A stretch of 64,000 nucleotides of DNA from Nocardia terrae (GCF_009760405.1 NZ_WRPP01000007.1:408912-472911); one strand, 5' to 3'. Counted from the stretch's first letter, positions 1-8,521 are shown. Program-made: numbers and translations. The notes: generated from the sequence alone by a model not told the origin.

Positions 1-449
1 ATGCCGCTGCGGCCGTTGTTCACGTTCAGCCAGGCCACGCTCAGGCCGGAGGCGAGCGGGAAACCGTTCTGCTGCGCCATCGCCTGGAAGCTGACATTGC
101 CGGGCGGCAGCGACGTCGTGCCGCCCGAGATGCCGGTGACCGCCATGGCGTTGGTCAGGCTGAAGGGCATGTTGAAGCCGCAGCCGAGGGTGGGCGCCTG
201 GTACCAGAACGACGTGAACTGAACATTTTCCAGCTTCGCGGCGGCGACCAGCTGATCGGCGCGGGCGATGTCGGCGACCGCGGTCTTGCCCGCCGCGTCG
301 TCGCCGACGGCTTGGGTGAGCTGGTCGATGCCGATCTCGACGGGCGTCTTCGGCTGATCGGCGGTGGCGGTGGCGGTCGCGCCGAGGGCCGCCGTGGCGG
401 TAAGGGCCGCGACCGCGAGGGCGCGCCGGGACTGGGTCCAACCGTTCAC
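1..449 (-). CDS. Secreted protein of unknown function, 3' end beyond window
   Basis: A GTG start is preceded by GAGGAG (458-463 on the plus strand) at 8 nt. The first about 31 residues form a signal peptide: Asn-Gly-Trp-Thr-Gln-Ser-Arg-Arg, then an Ala/Thr-rich hydrophobic stretch ending near ATATADQ. The mature part begins acidic and helical (around VEIGIDQLTQAVGDDAAG) and continues with LGCGFNMPFSLTNAM and a Gly/Ser/Asn-rich region that is cut off by the window edge after 149 codons. I do not recognise a domain. Small exported proteins of this kind are common in Nocardia and mycobacteria. It diverges from the acyl-CoA dehydrogenase at 610 across about 160 bp that should hold both promoters. 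Export is well supported; function is unknown. Confidence 0.8.
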   Translation of the reverse strand, partial: MNGWTQSRRALAVAALTATAALGATATATADQPKTPVEIGIDQLTQAVGDDAAGKTAVADIARADQLVAAAKLENVQFTSFWYQAPTLGCGFNMPFSLTNAMAVTGISGGTTSLPPGNVSFQAMAQQNGFPLASGLSVAWLNVNNGRSG

Positions 450-609
450 TCGTGCTGCTCCTCATCGGATACGGATTCCCCGGCAACGTACCAGCTCTGC
501 TCGAGAGCCGCTTCGGCGAGCCGTCCGGTCGGTGTGATCCGGCCGACACCCGATTCATTACCGGGGGGTAGGTTTATTGGCGACATCACAGCGACGCTCG
601 GGAGAAGCA

Positions 610-1779
610 ATGAAGCTGGCCCTATCACCCGATGAGGTGAAATTCCGGGATGAACTGCGCGAGTTCTACCGGACCAAGATCCCGGCGGAGATCCGCGACC
701 GCGTGAAATACGGCCTCGAACTCTCTCGCGATGACATCGTCACCACCCACCGCATCCTCAACGAGAACGGTCTGGCCGTGCCCAAATGGCCGGTCCAGTG
801 GGGCGGCCAGGACTGGACGCCCATGCAGCGCCACCTCTGGGAAGACGAGATGCAGCTGGCCTCCGTGCCCGAGCCGCTCACCTTCAACGCCCAGATGATC
901 GGGCCGGTGATCGCCCAGTTCGGTTCCGAGGAGCTCAAGCAGCGCTTCCTGCCGCCGACCGCCAACCTCGACATCTGGTGGTGCCAGGGCTTCTCCGAGC
1001 CGGACGCGGGTTCGGACCTGGCCTCGCTGCGCACCACCGCGGTACGCGACGGCGACTCCTACATCGTCAACGGCCAGAAGATCTGGACCACGCTGGCGCA
1101 GTACGCCGACTGGATCTTCTGCCTGGTCCGCACCGATCCGGCCGCCAAGAAGCAGGCGGGCATCTCGATGCTGCTCTTCGATGTGAAGACCCCCGGCGTG
1201 ACCATCCGGCCGATCAAGCTCATCGACGGCCACCACGAGGTCAACGAGGTCTTCTTCGAGAATGTCCGGGTGCCCGCCGACCAGCTGGTCGGCGAGGAGA
1301 ACATGGGCTGGACCTACGCCAAGTTCCTGCTCGGCAACGAGCGCACCGGCATCACCGGCGTGGGCCGCACCAAGGTGAAGCTGGGCGTCGCGAAAGAGTA
1401 TGCGGCGCAGATCCGTTCGGGCAGCGGCACGCTGCTCGAGGATCCGGTGTTCGCGTCGCGGGTGGCCGAGATCGAGAACGAGCTGCTGGCGCTGGAGCTC
1501 ACGCTCATGCGCGTGGTGTCCAATTCCACCGGCGACAAGCCGAATCCGGCGTCCTCGGTGCTCAAGCTGCGCGGTTCCGAACTGCAGCAGGCCGTCACCG
1601 AACTGCTGCTGGACATCGCCGGGCCCGACGCGCTGCCGGTGAACGCCGACGATATCGCCTCGCCCGGCTGGGCGCAGCGCAGCGGCCCCGGCTATCTCAA
1701 CTACCGCAAAACCACCATCTACGGAGGCTCCAGCGAGGTGCAGCGCACCATCATCGCCTCCACCATCCTCGGATTGTGA
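610..1779 (+). CDS. Acyl-CoA dehydrogenase (FadE family)
   Basis: A 389-residue flavoprotein expected to oxidise an acyl-CoA to the trans-2-enoyl-CoA using FAD, passing electrons to ETF. The ATG at 610 has GGAG 5 nt upstream; an in-frame TTG at 577 is a poorer start. Family landmarks are WWCQGFSEPDAGSDLASLRT around residues 124-145 (flavin/substrate loop), GQKIWTTLAQYADW, and the C-terminal YGGSSEVQRTIIASTILGL signature. Length is normal for the family. The stop is 9 nt before a second acyl-CoA dehydrogenase, so the two are probably co-transcribed; such paired FadE genes often form hetero-oligomers for sterol or branched acyl chains. The actual substrate cannot be read from sequence. Confidence 0.93.
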   Translation: MKLALSPDEVKFRDELREFYRTKIPAEIRDRVKYGLELSRDDIVTTHRILNENGLAVPKWPVQWGGQDWTPMQRHLWEDEMQLASVPEPLTFNAQMIGPVIAQFGSEELKQRFLPPTANLDIWWCQGFSEPDAGSDLASLRTTAVRDGDSYIVNGQKIWTTLAQYADWIFCLVRTDPAAKKQAGISMLLFDVKTPGVTIRPIKLIDGHHEVNEVFFENVRVPADQLVGEENMGWTYAKFLLGNERTGITGVGRTKVKLGVAKEYAAQIRSGSGTLLEDPVFASRVAEIENELLALELTLMRVVSNSTGDKPNPASSVLKLRGSELQQAVTELLLDIAGPDALPVNADDIASPGWAQRSGPGYLNYRKTTIYGGSSEVQRTIIASTILGL

Positions 1780-1788
1780 GCCGCCGCC

Positions 1789-2916
1789 ATGGATTTCGAA
1801 CTCACCGATGAACAGGTCATGCTGCGTGACACGGTCCGGGACCTGCTGGGCCGCGCCTACGACCCGGAGAAGCTGCTGAAGGTCACCGACACCGAGCTCG
1901 GCTGGAGCCGCGACGTCTGGCGGCAGCTCGCCGAACTGGGCGTGCTGGGACTGGCTTTCAGCGAGGAGGACGGCGGCGTCGGCGCGGGACCGGTCGAGAC
2001 CATGGTGGTCATGGAGGAGATCGGCCGCCGCAACGCGCCCGAACCCGTCCTGGACGCCGTGCTCATCCCCGGCGGGCTGGTCGCGCGGGCCGGGACCGCC
2101 GCGCAGCGGGAGCGGGTACTGCCCGCCCTGGTCGGCGGCGAGACCCTGCTCGCCTTCGCGCACGCCGAGCCCGGAAGCCGCTGGCCCGTAACCGAACTGG
2201 CCACCACTGCGGTGCTCGACGGCGACGCCTACCGCCTCACCGGCGTCAAGAACCCGGTCCCGCACGGCGACTGCGCCGACCAGCTCGTGGTCAGCGCCGC
2301 CCTGCCCGGCGGTGGGATCGGGCTGTTCCTGATCGCGGCCGATGCCGAGGGCGTCACCCGCACGGCGTACCGGACCTTCGACGAGCGCCGTGGCGCACAG
2401 ATCGAATTCGCCTCCGCCGCAGCCGAACTCCTCGGCGACGGCGGCGACGCCCAGCCTGCGGTGGACGCGGTGACGCTGGCCGCGCACGCGAGCCTGTGCG
2501 CGGAGTCCCTCGGCGCGATGGCAGAGGCGCTGCGCCTGACCACCGAATATCTGAACACGCGCAAGCAGTTCGGGGTCACGCTGTCGAAGTTCCAGACGCT
2601 GTCGCAGCGGGCCGCGAACATGTACGTCTCGCTGGAACTGGCCCGCAGCATGAGCCTGTACGCCACCGCCGCGGTGGCCGACGGCTCGGCCGATCAGGTG
2701 GCCGCCGCGCGCGCCCGCCTGCAGGTGGGCCGCTCGGCGCGCCACATCGGCCAGGAGTCCATCCAGATGCACGGCGGTATCGGCATCACGACCGAGTATC
2801 CGGTGAGCCACTACGTGGCCCGCCTGACCGCCATCGCCCGCACCCTGGGCAGCGATCTGGAGCACCTGCGCGTCCTCACCGACCGCGTCGCGGACTACAC
2901 CCTCGTCGAGTTCTAG
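1789..2916 (+). CDS. Acyl-CoA dehydrogenase (FadE family), second subunit-like
   Basis: A 375-residue acyl-CoA dehydrogenase homologue starting at ATG 1789, 9 nt after its neighbour. It has the N-terminal helical domain (MDFELTDEQVMLRDTVRDLL), a less conserved middle beta domain with AHAEPGSRWPVT in place of the usual SEPxAGSD loop, and a good C-terminal domain (TRKQFGVTLSKFQTLSQRAA; QMHGGIGITTEYPVSHYVAR). The divergent middle domain suggests a specialised or partly non-catalytic partner of the upstream enzyme, as in the alpha2beta2 FadE pairs of mycobacterial cholesterol catabolism; that comparison is inference. A hairpin at 3001-3031 may terminate the two-gene unit. Confidence 0.92.
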   Translation: MDFELTDEQVMLRDTVRDLLGRAYDPEKLLKVTDTELGWSRDVWRQLAELGVLGLAFSEEDGGVGAGPVETMVVMEEIGRRNAPEPVLDAVLIPGGLVARAGTAAQRERVLPALVGGETLLAFAHAEPGSRWPVTELATTAVLDGDAYRLTGVKNPVPHGDCADQLVVSAALPGGGIGLFLIAADAEGVTRTAYRTFDERRGAQIEFASAAAELLGDGGDAQPAVDAVTLAAHASLCAESLGAMAEALRLTTEYLNTRKQFGVTLSKFQTLSQRAANMYVSLELARSMSLYATAAVADGSADQVAAARARLQVGRSARHIGQESIQMHGGIGITTEYPVSHYVARLTAIARTLGSDLEHLRVLTDRVADYTLVEF

Positions 2917-3000
2917 TGAGCCCGTTCGTATCTCACCGCGACGACTGATCTCGTGCCGACCGGGGTAACTCACCGGGCAGGTCCGAAATAGGTTCGTCAC

Positions 3001-3031
3001 TGGACCGCCGGCACGGCTGCACGGCGGTCCA
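3001..3031 (+). terminator. Hairpin downstream of the acyl-CoA dehydrogenase pair
   Basis: Perfect 10-bp inverted repeat TGGACCGCCG (3001-3010) and CGGCGGTCCA (3022-3031) around an 11-nt loop, 85 nt after the second fadE stop. There is no T-run, as is common for actinobacterial terminators. Confidence 0.5.
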
Positions 3032-3104
3032 GGCACTCGGTTGTCCGCTGAAGGTGCGGAGAGGCGGGGGAGAAATTGGGTGGGGGCAGGGTGATTGGCG
3101 AGCG

Positions 3105-3110
3105 TAGGGT
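3105..3110 (+). promoter_or_regulatory. Leaderless-type -10 element (TAGGGT)
   Basis: TAGGGT ends 6 nt before the ATG at 3117. There is no Shine-Dalgarno at usable distance, so transcription probably starts at or very near the start codon. Confidence 0.45.
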
Positions 3111-3116
3111 CGAAGG

Positions 3117-4193
3117 ATGGGAGGAGAGACAGTACGGCTGGACGGGAACACCCTGATGCTTCCCGACGGGGTGGGGGTGCGGTTCATTCGCACGCTGCGG
3201 CTGCCCGAGCAGGGGACGCATGCCCTGCCGCCGGGGCTCGGTGAGTTTCCGGTGCGGCGGGTCGCGGATTACGCGGATTCGGTCCCGGAAGAATGGGCGA
3301 AACGCGGCGGCGTCATGCTGCCCATGTATCTGCGGGAGGCGATGTGGCTGTCGTTCGCCACGAAGGAACCCGCGGCACTGCAGATCGGCGTGGGCAAGGT
3401 CTGCGCGGTCTCGGGCAAGCCCTGGAGCGATCGGCTCGGTCGTGACCCGCAGAACTACGTGGTCCTGCCCAAGCAGCCGTGGCTGGACGGCATCAACTCC
3501 GGCCGGGGCACCATCCGCCAATTCGTCTCGGTCCCACTGGGATTGGGCGCGACCGTCGAAGGACAGGTCACCGGCGAGGAGACCTGGGGCGGCATCCAAC
3601 TCCAGAACTTCGCGCTGAACGACACCGAACTCGCCCGCTGGCGCAAGGCGGAGGAAGAGCGCCGCAGGGCGGAGGCGGAACGCGTCCGCGCCATCACCGT
3701 ATCCGCGCCGCTCTCCGCCCCGTCCCCGGTCTTCGGCGCACCGCCGCCGGCGGCGGGCAGTCTCCCGCCCAGCCCGCGACCCGGCGCACGGCCGCGGGCC
3801 CGACGGCAAGCCACCGCCATGGGCCTGGGCGTCGGCGGCACCATGCGCCAGGAGATCTACAAAGACGATCGCCCCCTGCATGATTGGTCGGTCCAGCCCT
3901 CCGCCCGCCTCTTCGTCCACCTGGTAACCCCACCCGACTGGCGCCGCATCACCGGCGAGGCCCCACCCCCGTCCCCGGTCGACCGCGCGGCCTACACCGC
4001 CGCGGGCCTACCCTGGTTCGACTACTTCGACTCGGACGCAACCGATCTCGCCCCGGCCGACTCCCTGGCCACCGTCACCCCGGTAGGCGACTGGCTCGGC
4101 GACGACCACGACCCCTGGCAGAACCCGACCTCCGCCCAGATCCACCACCTCGGCGACAAGAAGGGCAAACCGGTCGACGACGGCGACTGGTAG
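3117..4193 (+). CDS. Conserved hypothetical protein
   Basis: A 358-residue protein with no signal peptide or membrane segment. The N-terminal about 190 residues look like a folded domain (LPDGVGVRFIRTLRLPEQGT; MYLREAMWLSF; RGTIRQFVSVPLGLGATVEG; EETWGGIQLQ). A charged helix follows (LARWRKAEEERRRAEAERVR), then a Pro/Ala-rich linker at about 197-235, then a second conserved block with GTMRQEIYKDDRP, LFVHLVTPPDWRRITG and AAGLPWFDYFD. The two halves recall a family of uncharacterised actinobacterial proteins (QFVxxPLGxGxTVExQ and TGxxPPxxPxxxxxY motifs), but I know no function for it. Transcription is probably leaderless (TAGGGT at 3105). It converges on the gene at 4212-4715 with an 18-nt gap. 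Confidence 0.75.
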   Translation: MGGETVRLDGNTLMLPDGVGVRFIRTLRLPEQGTHALPPGLGEFPVRRVADYADSVPEEWAKRGGVMLPMYLREAMWLSFATKEPAALQIGVGKVCAVSGKPWSDRLGRDPQNYVVLPKQPWLDGINSGRGTIRQFVSVPLGLGATVEGQVTGEETWGGIQLQNFALNDTELARWRKAEEERRRAEAERVRAITVSAPLSAPSPVFGAPPPAAGSLPPSPRPGARPRARRQATAMGLGVGGTMRQEIYKDDRPLHDWSVQPSARLFVHLVTPPDWRRITGEAPPPSPVDRAAYTAAGLPWFDYFDSDATDLAPADSLATVTPVGDWLGDDHDPWQNPTSAQIHHLGDKKGKPVDDGDW

Positions 4194-4211
4194 ACGAACC
4201 GGGCCGGTGGC

Positions 4212-4715
4212 CTAGCCGTCGGAGTTGTCCGAGGCCGCGTGGTCCGTGGTCGGGGCGGCCGACGGGGGCAGCGTGGTCTCGGGGACGGTGGTGGCCGGGG
4301 GTTCGGTTGTGGGGCGCGGACTTTCGGTGGTTCGCGTGGTGGTGGTCGGGCGCGAGGTGGTGGGGCGGCCGCTGGCGCTGGGGTCGGCGGGGTCGTCCGG
4401 GGTGGCGGTGACGGTGGAGATGGGGGCGCGGCGGGAGGGCTGGTCCGCGGCTACTCGCCAGGTGGGGGAGGGCGGGATGACGACGGCGGGCGTGCTGGTG
4501 CCGGATTTGGTCGAAGTCTCCGGGGCTGCTTGGAGATCGGCGTTGATCGGCGGGGGCGCCACGTAGGTGTCGTTGTGGCCGAGGCCGCAGGCGCCGAGCA
4601 GGATCAGGCCGGCCGAGACCGCGCCGATCGCCGCGGCGGCACCTTGCACAGGCTTGGGCAGGTGACGCAGCGGGGTTACCGGGCGCTCGTCCGCGCCGGC
4701 GTTGCTGCGATCCAT
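4212..4715 (-). CDS. Thr/Pro-rich membrane-anchored or lipoprotein-like protein
   Basis: The ATG at 4715 has an AGGAG-type site (complement of 4723-4728) at 7 nt; a GTG three codons upstream overlaps that site and is unlikely. The 167-residue product has a cytoplasmic-type N-terminus with Asp/Arg/Pro, one hydrophobic segment (GAAAAIGAVSAGLILLGACG, about residues 29-48) ending in LGAC, which fits a lipobox although the n-region is long, and a low-complexity Thr/Pro/Ser tail rich in TTSRPTTTTRTTE and PPATTVPETTLPPS, typical of O-mannosylated actinobacterial surface proteins. No enzymatic domain is visible. It may be either a lipoprotein or a single-span envelope protein. Confidence 0.7.
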   Translation of the reverse strand: MDRSNAGADERPVTPLRHLPKPVQGAAAAIGAVSAGLILLGACGLGHNDTYVAPPPINADLQAAPETSTKSGTSTPAVVIPPSPTWRVAADQPSRRAPISTVTATPDDPADPSASGRPTTSRPTTTTRTTESPRPTTEPPATTVPETTLPPSAAPTTDHAASDNSDG

Positions 4716-5018
4716 TGGTGGCACTCCTGATTCGTGTCGAGTGGGCTCACCTTAACGGAGGCTTAGAGGTTGGGCCAGGCGGGTGGTCGGTTCGATAACG
4801 CCTCCGCGCAGGCAAATACCCAGACCTCGAAAATATCTCAAACAGCCATGATTCGGATTACGAATTAGTAAAGTCGGCGCGTTTTGCATACGTGTCCTAT
4901 GGACTTTCCGTTGCCGAGCCGTAATGTGTGTCCAAAGTTACACGTGAGACGCTCGAAATTTGCCGAGGGACGCGCCGAAGAATCGCGAGACCCGGCGGGC
5001 GTCATCGAGGAGTGGATG
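4716..5018. other. Intergenic region, relatively AT-rich
   Basis: About 300 bp between divergently read genes with noticeably more A+T than the surroundings (for example around 4810-4880). It must hold the promoters of both neighbours. A small dyad, GTGT-ccaaagtt-ACAC, lies near 4928-4943. I see no gene, RNA or mobile element in it. Confidence 0.5.
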
Positions 5019-5267
5019 ATGGGTGCATTCTCGACCTCTCCGCTGCGCGCCTCTCTGCGCGCCGGAGAGCCCGCCGCCCCCGGGGCGTCGCGGATGTCGG
5101 CAATCCTGGCCCGCGTCGTCGCCTGGCTGATCTTCCTGGGAGGACTCACCGGCGCGGTTCTCGGCATCGCCGAACTACGGGTCGAAATCACCGTCGCGGG
5201 ACTGATTCTCGCCTGCACCGCGGGCCTGGTTTTGCTCAAGCTGCGCGCCGACGCGCACGCTGGCTAA
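5019..5267 (+). CDS. Small two-helix membrane protein
   Basis: About 82 residues. Two adjacent ATGs (5016 and 5019) follow GAGGAG (5007-5012); the second has the better 6-nt spacing. The product has a short basic, Ser/Ala-rich N-terminus, then two hydrophobic segments (ILARVVAWLIFLGGLTGAVL and ITVAGLILACTAGLVLLKL) separated by a short loop (GIAELRVE), and ends in RADAHAG. It should be a small integral membrane protein. I do not recognise a family. It converges on the HMG-CoA lyase gene with a 12-nt gap. Confidence 0.6.
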   Translation: MGAFSTSPLRASLRAGEPAAPGASRMSAILARVVAWLIFLGGLTGAVLGIAELRVEITVAGLILACTAGLVLLKLRADAHAG

Positions 5268-5279
5268 TATTCCGCGAAT

Positions 5280-6206
5280 TTATTCGCTCGCGCCGATTAC
5301 CCATTCGAAGGCCGCGGCTTTGGAGTGCGCGCCCTCGGCCGTGCGTGAACGGTTGGGTTCGCCGAGTTCTGTCAGCAAATCTTCGGAAATTTTTACCAGG
5401 TCCGACAATACGGGCGGCGTAAACCATTCCGGCCGGGTGGCGAACAGCAGATCCTCGCTCGAGGTGTTGCCCGATGCCCCCGGAGCGAACGGGCAGCCAC
5501 CCAGTCCGCCGAGCGATCCGTCCACCACCGCCGCACCCGCGTTCAGGGCCGCGAGGGAATTCGCGACACCCATGCCCCAAGTGTCGTGCCCGTGGAAGAC
5601 GATGCGGTGCTCGGGCGTTCCCCAGCGCCCGGTCGCGGCCGCCGCGCCGATCAGCGCCGCGACCTGACCCGGGTACGCCTGGCCGAGCGTATCGGCGATG
5701 ACGATGTCCGCCGCCCCCTCGGCGCGCGCGTCGGCGGCGATGGCCAGCACCCGCGCGGGATCGACGGGCCCGTCGAACGGGCAGGTGAAAGCCGTTGCCA
5801 GGCACAGCTGAATGCGCCCGCCCGCCTCGTGCGCGAAGCGGACGGCCTCGGGCATGGCGGCCAGGCTGTCCTCGGTGGTGCGCCCGATATTGGCTTTGTT
5901 GTGCGCGTCCGAGACCGAGAAGCAGTATTGGAAGTTGCGCACCCCGGCCTCGGCGGCCTTGGCCACATGCCGCGGCGTTGCCACCCACACCCAGCAGCGC
6001 TCGAGCTCCTCGGGAGTCAGCTGCGCGACCAGTTCGAGGGTGTTGGCCATGGGCGGCACCAGGTCCGGCCGCGCCATCGAGCCGATCTCCAACTCGGGGA
6101 CGCCCAGTGCCAGCAACTGTCTGGCGATCTGAACTTTGCGCTCGGTCGGCAGCACCTTGCCGGTGAGCTGCAGCCCGTCGCGCAGCGTGACATCCCGCAG
6201 GATCAT
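5280..6206 (-). CDS. Hydroxymethylglutaryl-CoA lyase family protein
   Basis: A 308-residue TIM-barrel HMGL-like enzyme that should cleave a 3-hydroxy-3-methylacyl-CoA; for true HMG-CoA lyase the products are acetyl-CoA and acetoacetate in leucine degradation. Visible features are the N-terminal LRDGLQ (catalytic Arg-Asp), FHGHDTWGMG (metal-binding His pair), and the active-site Cys loop GGLGGCPFAPGASGNTSSED, the HMGL signature. The ATG overlaps the stop of the upstream CoA-transferase by 4 nt (ATGA), so the two are translationally coupled. Family III CoA-transferases include one that charges hydroxymethylglutarate with CoA, so the pair could use free HMG or a related methyl-branched acid; this is inference. 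Citramalyl-type substrates remain possible. Confidence 0.9.
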   Translation of the reverse strand: MILRDVTLRDGLQLTGKVLPTERKVQIARQLLALGVPELEIGSMARPDLVPPMANTLELVAQLTPEELERCWVWVATPRHVAKAAEAGVRNFQYCFSVSDAHNKANIGRTTEDSLAAMPEAVRFAHEAGGRIQLCLATAFTCPFDGPVDPARVLAIAADARAEGAADIVIADTLGQAYPGQVAALIGAAAATGRWGTPEHRIVFHGHDTWGMGVANSLAALNAGAAVVDGSLGGLGGCPFAPGASGNTSSEDLLFATRPEWFTPPVLSDLVKISEDLLTELGEPNRSRTAEGAHSKAAAFEWVIGASE

Positions 6207-7414
6207 GAGTTCGCCTCCAGCGCATCGATGTCGGAGTCGGTCAGGCCGAGCAGGCCGGACAGGACTTCGCGAGTGTGCTCGCCCAGGTCCGGGCCGACAT
6301 TGCGGATGGGCAGCGACTGCCCGCCGATGACCGGCACGATGCCGGCGAAACCGACCTCCTTGGGTTCCGGCTCACCCACGTCCATCTGGAACGGCTGGAT
6401 CATGTTGCGCGCCTTGTACTGCTCGTCGGCGACGATGTCGGCGGCGGTGTAGATGGGGCCGCACGGGATGGCGGCCGCCTCCAGCACCTTCAACGCCTCC
6501 TCACGGGTGTGCGTTCGCGTCCACTCCGCGATCGAGGCGTCGAGGCGTTCGCGATTGCGCCAGCGCCCGGCATTGTCCTGGAGTTCCGGATCCGCGGCGA
6601 GGTCGGGGCGTTCGATGACCTGCATGTACCGCTGGAAGATGGCATCGCCGTTGCCGCCGATGATGATGCTGTAGCCGTCGCTGGTCGGGTAGGCGTTGCT
6701 CGGCGCGATGCCCTCCATGCGGCCGCCGACGCGTTCGCGGTTGATGCCGTAGGCCAGGTAGTCCGGGACCAGCGATTCCATGACCGACAGGATGGATTCG
6801 TTGAGCGCCACGTCGATGACGCGCTGTTCCAAGGGAACCCGCTCGACCCGCTCGCGCTGGAACAACGCCATGACGGTGCCGAAGGCGGCGTAGATTCCGG
6901 CGATCGAGTCGCCGATGGAGACCCCCACCCGCACCGGCGGCCGGTCCGGATCACCGACCAATTCGCGCAGTCCGCCGACCGCCTCGGCCACTGCCGCGAA
7001 TCCCGGGCGTTGCGAGAGGGGACCGGTCTGTCCGTATGCGGAGATCCGGGTGATCACCAGATTCGGATTGGCCTCGTTCAAGACCTCCGGACCCAGCCCC
7101 CACTTCTCGAGCATCCCGGGCCGGAAGTTCTCCAGCAGCACATCGCACTTCGCGATCAGATCCAGCACGATCCCGCGCCCGGCCTCGGTCCGCAGATCGA
7201 GGGTGATCGATTTCTTGTTCCGGTTGATGGTCCGGTACAACATCGACGTGTCCCCGCCGTACAACCGCCAATTCCGCAGTTCATCACCGGTCTTCGGCCG
7301 CTCCACCTTGATGACCTCGGCCCCGAAGTCCCCGAGTATCCGCCCGGCCGTCGGGGCCGCGACGTAGTTACCCAGCTCCAACACCCGCACGCCATCCAGC
7401 GGCCGAATCTCCAT
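6203..7414 (-). CDS. Family III CoA-transferase (CaiB/BaiF)
   Basis: A 403-residue CoA-transferase. The start is set at ATG 7414 because the typical family N-terminus begins there (MEIRPLDGVRVLELGNYVAA, then GRILGDFGAEVIKVE). Other family features are NRNKKSITLDLRTEAGR, the catalytic-Asp context KCDVLLENFRPGMLEKWGLG, and SAYGQTGPLSQRPGFAAVAE. Members move CoA between carboxylates through a glutamyl/aspartyl-CoA anhydride. The stop overlaps the HMG-CoA lyase ATG, so the probable substrate is a branched dicarboxylic acid fed to that lyase. The start lacks a convincing Shine-Dalgarno. The 57 bp upstream and a terminator-like hairpin at 7472-7509 separate it from the dioxygenase gene. Confidence 0.92.
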   Translation of the reverse strand: MEIRPLDGVRVLELGNYVAAPTAGRILGDFGAEVIKVERPKTGDELRNWRLYGGDTSMLYRTINRNKKSITLDLRTEAGRGIVLDLIAKCDVLLENFRPGMLEKWGLGPEVLNEANPNLVITRISAYGQTGPLSQRPGFAAVAEAVGGLRELVGDPDRPPVRVGVSIGDSIAGIYAAFGTVMALFQRERVERVPLEQRVIDVALNESILSVMESLVPDYLAYGINRERVGGRMEGIAPSNAYPTSDGYSIIIGGNGDAIFQRYMQVIERPDLAADPELQDNAGRWRNRERLDASIAEWTRTHTREEALKVLEAAAIPCGPIYTAADIVADEQYKARNMIQPFQMDVGEPEPKEVGFAGIVPVIGGQSLPIRNVGPDLGEHTREVLSGLLGLTDSDIDALEANS

Positions 7415-7471
7415 GCCCCCAGTCTGGCCTACCGGGCCCGGCGTCGTGATGGCCCTCCCGGAATGACGAAA

Positions 7472-7509
7472 GCCGGTGCGACGGTCGAGAGAGGGTCCGT
7501 CGCACCGGC
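7472..7509 (-). terminator. Hairpin terminator after the dioxygenase gene
   Basis: Perfect 13-bp stem GCCGGTGCGACGG (7472-7484) / CCGTCGCACCGGC (7497-7509) with a 12-nt loop, 62 nt downstream of the minus-strand stop at 7571 and upstream of the CoA-transferase start. Terminator by position and stability. Confidence 0.65.
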
Positions 7510-7570
7510 CGGAGCGGGTGAGTGGCTGACACCCGCCCACGTTTCGAATCGCGCTGGTTCGCGCTGGGAT

Positions 7571-8521
7571 TCAGGCCGCGCGGGTCACGACCTCTTCGAT
7601 GATCGAGTAGTGCTCGGCGTTACCGGAGATGATCTCGCTGACGTCGCCGCGGACTCCGACCGGGACGTCGCCGGCGAGGGTGATGCGGGTGAGGCGGCGG
7701 GGCTGGCCGTCGTAGTCGTCGATGGCGTAGTGCTGGGTGGCGCGGTTGTCCCAGATCGCTACGTCGCCGAGTTGCCAGTTCCAGCGGGTGGTGTTCTCCA
7801 GGCGGGTGACGCGGTTCTGGAGGAGTTGGAACAGAGCTTGGGATTCGGCGGCGGAGAAGCCGACGAAGTTCTTCACGAAATGGCCCAGGAGCAGGGCGCG
7901 TTCGCCGGTGACGGGGTGGACGCGGACGACCGGGTGTTCGGTTTCGTAGTAGGTGGACTCGAATTCCTCGCGGTACGCCTTGATGTTCGCGGTCACCTGC
8001 GAGTTCTCGCCGCGTGCGGCCTCGGTGCGGTCGGCGGCGTAGTCGTAGGCGTTGGTGTGGCGGGCGCGCAGGTTCTCCACGAGGGCCTCGAGCGGGGCGG
8101 GCAGCGAGTCGTAAGCGGCGACGGTCGAAGCCCACGTGGTGGAACCGCCGTAGGGCGGCAGGTGCACCGCGCGCAGGATCGACGCCTTCGGAATGCGGTC
8201 CACGAAGGTGACGTCGGTGTGCCAGCTGTTGGCGCGGCCGTACTCGGAGTCGATGGGCAGCGTCTTGACGCCCTTGGAGGTGACCGTCGGGTGCGGAGTG
8301 GTGGGCGTGCCCAGCAGTTGCGCGAATTCGTACTGGCCGTCCTCGGTCAGGTGCTCCTGGCCGCGGAAGAAGATCACCTTGTGCTCGTGCAGCGCGTCCT
8401 GGATGGCCTGGACGGTCACCGAGTCCAGGTCGCCGCCCAGTCGGACGCCGTCGATTCGCGCGCCGATCTTGCTGCCCAGCCGCACGACAGTGATGTTGGA
8501 AGTTGCGTAATCGACGGACAT
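7571..8521 (-). CDS. Fe(II)/2-oxoglutarate dioxygenase, TauD family (alkyl-sulfate type)
   Basis: A 316-residue TauD/TfdA-family oxygenase that couples decarboxylation of 2-oxoglutarate to substrate hydroxylation. The metal triad is visible: His and Asp in NSWHTDVTFVDR and the distal His in RATQHYAIDDYDG; the 2-oxoglutarate-binding Arg is in QPRRLTRITL. Long stretches match my memory of M. tuberculosis Rv3406, an alkyl-sulfatase dioxygenase (KIGARIDGVRLGGDLD; SYGGST-like PPYGGSTTWAS; RWNWQLGDVAIWDNRATQH), so release of sulfite or sulfate from sulfate esters is more likely than taurine use. Start ATG 8521 has AAAGG 6 nt upstream. It stands alone as a unit with its own terminator. Confidence 0.93.
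   Translation of the reverse strand: MSVDYATSNITVVRLGSKIGARIDGVRLGGDLDSVTVQAIQDALHEHKVIFFRGQEHLTEDGQYEFAQLLGTPTTPHPTVTSKGVKTLPIDSEYGRANSWHTDVTFVDRIPKASILRAVHLPPYGGSTTWASTVAAYDSLPAPLEALVENLRARHTNAYDYAADRTEAARGENSQVTANIKAYREEFESTYYETEHPVVRVHPVTGERALLLGHFVKNFVGFSAAESQALFQLLQNRVTRLENTTRWNWQLGDVAIWDNRATQHYAIDDYDGQPRRLTRITLAGDVPVGVRGDVSEIISGNAEHYSIIEEVVTRAA

Noticed and set aside
625..3036. Long minus-strand open frame opposite the acyl-CoA dehydrogenases
   Set aside because: It is antisense to two genes with clear family motifs; the composition (Arg/Gly/His-rich, no domain) is typical of high-GC shadow frames.
7541..7570. TTTCGAATC resembling a tRNA T-loop
   Set aside because: No acceptor, D or anticodon stem can be drawn around it; it lies next to the dioxygenase stop.
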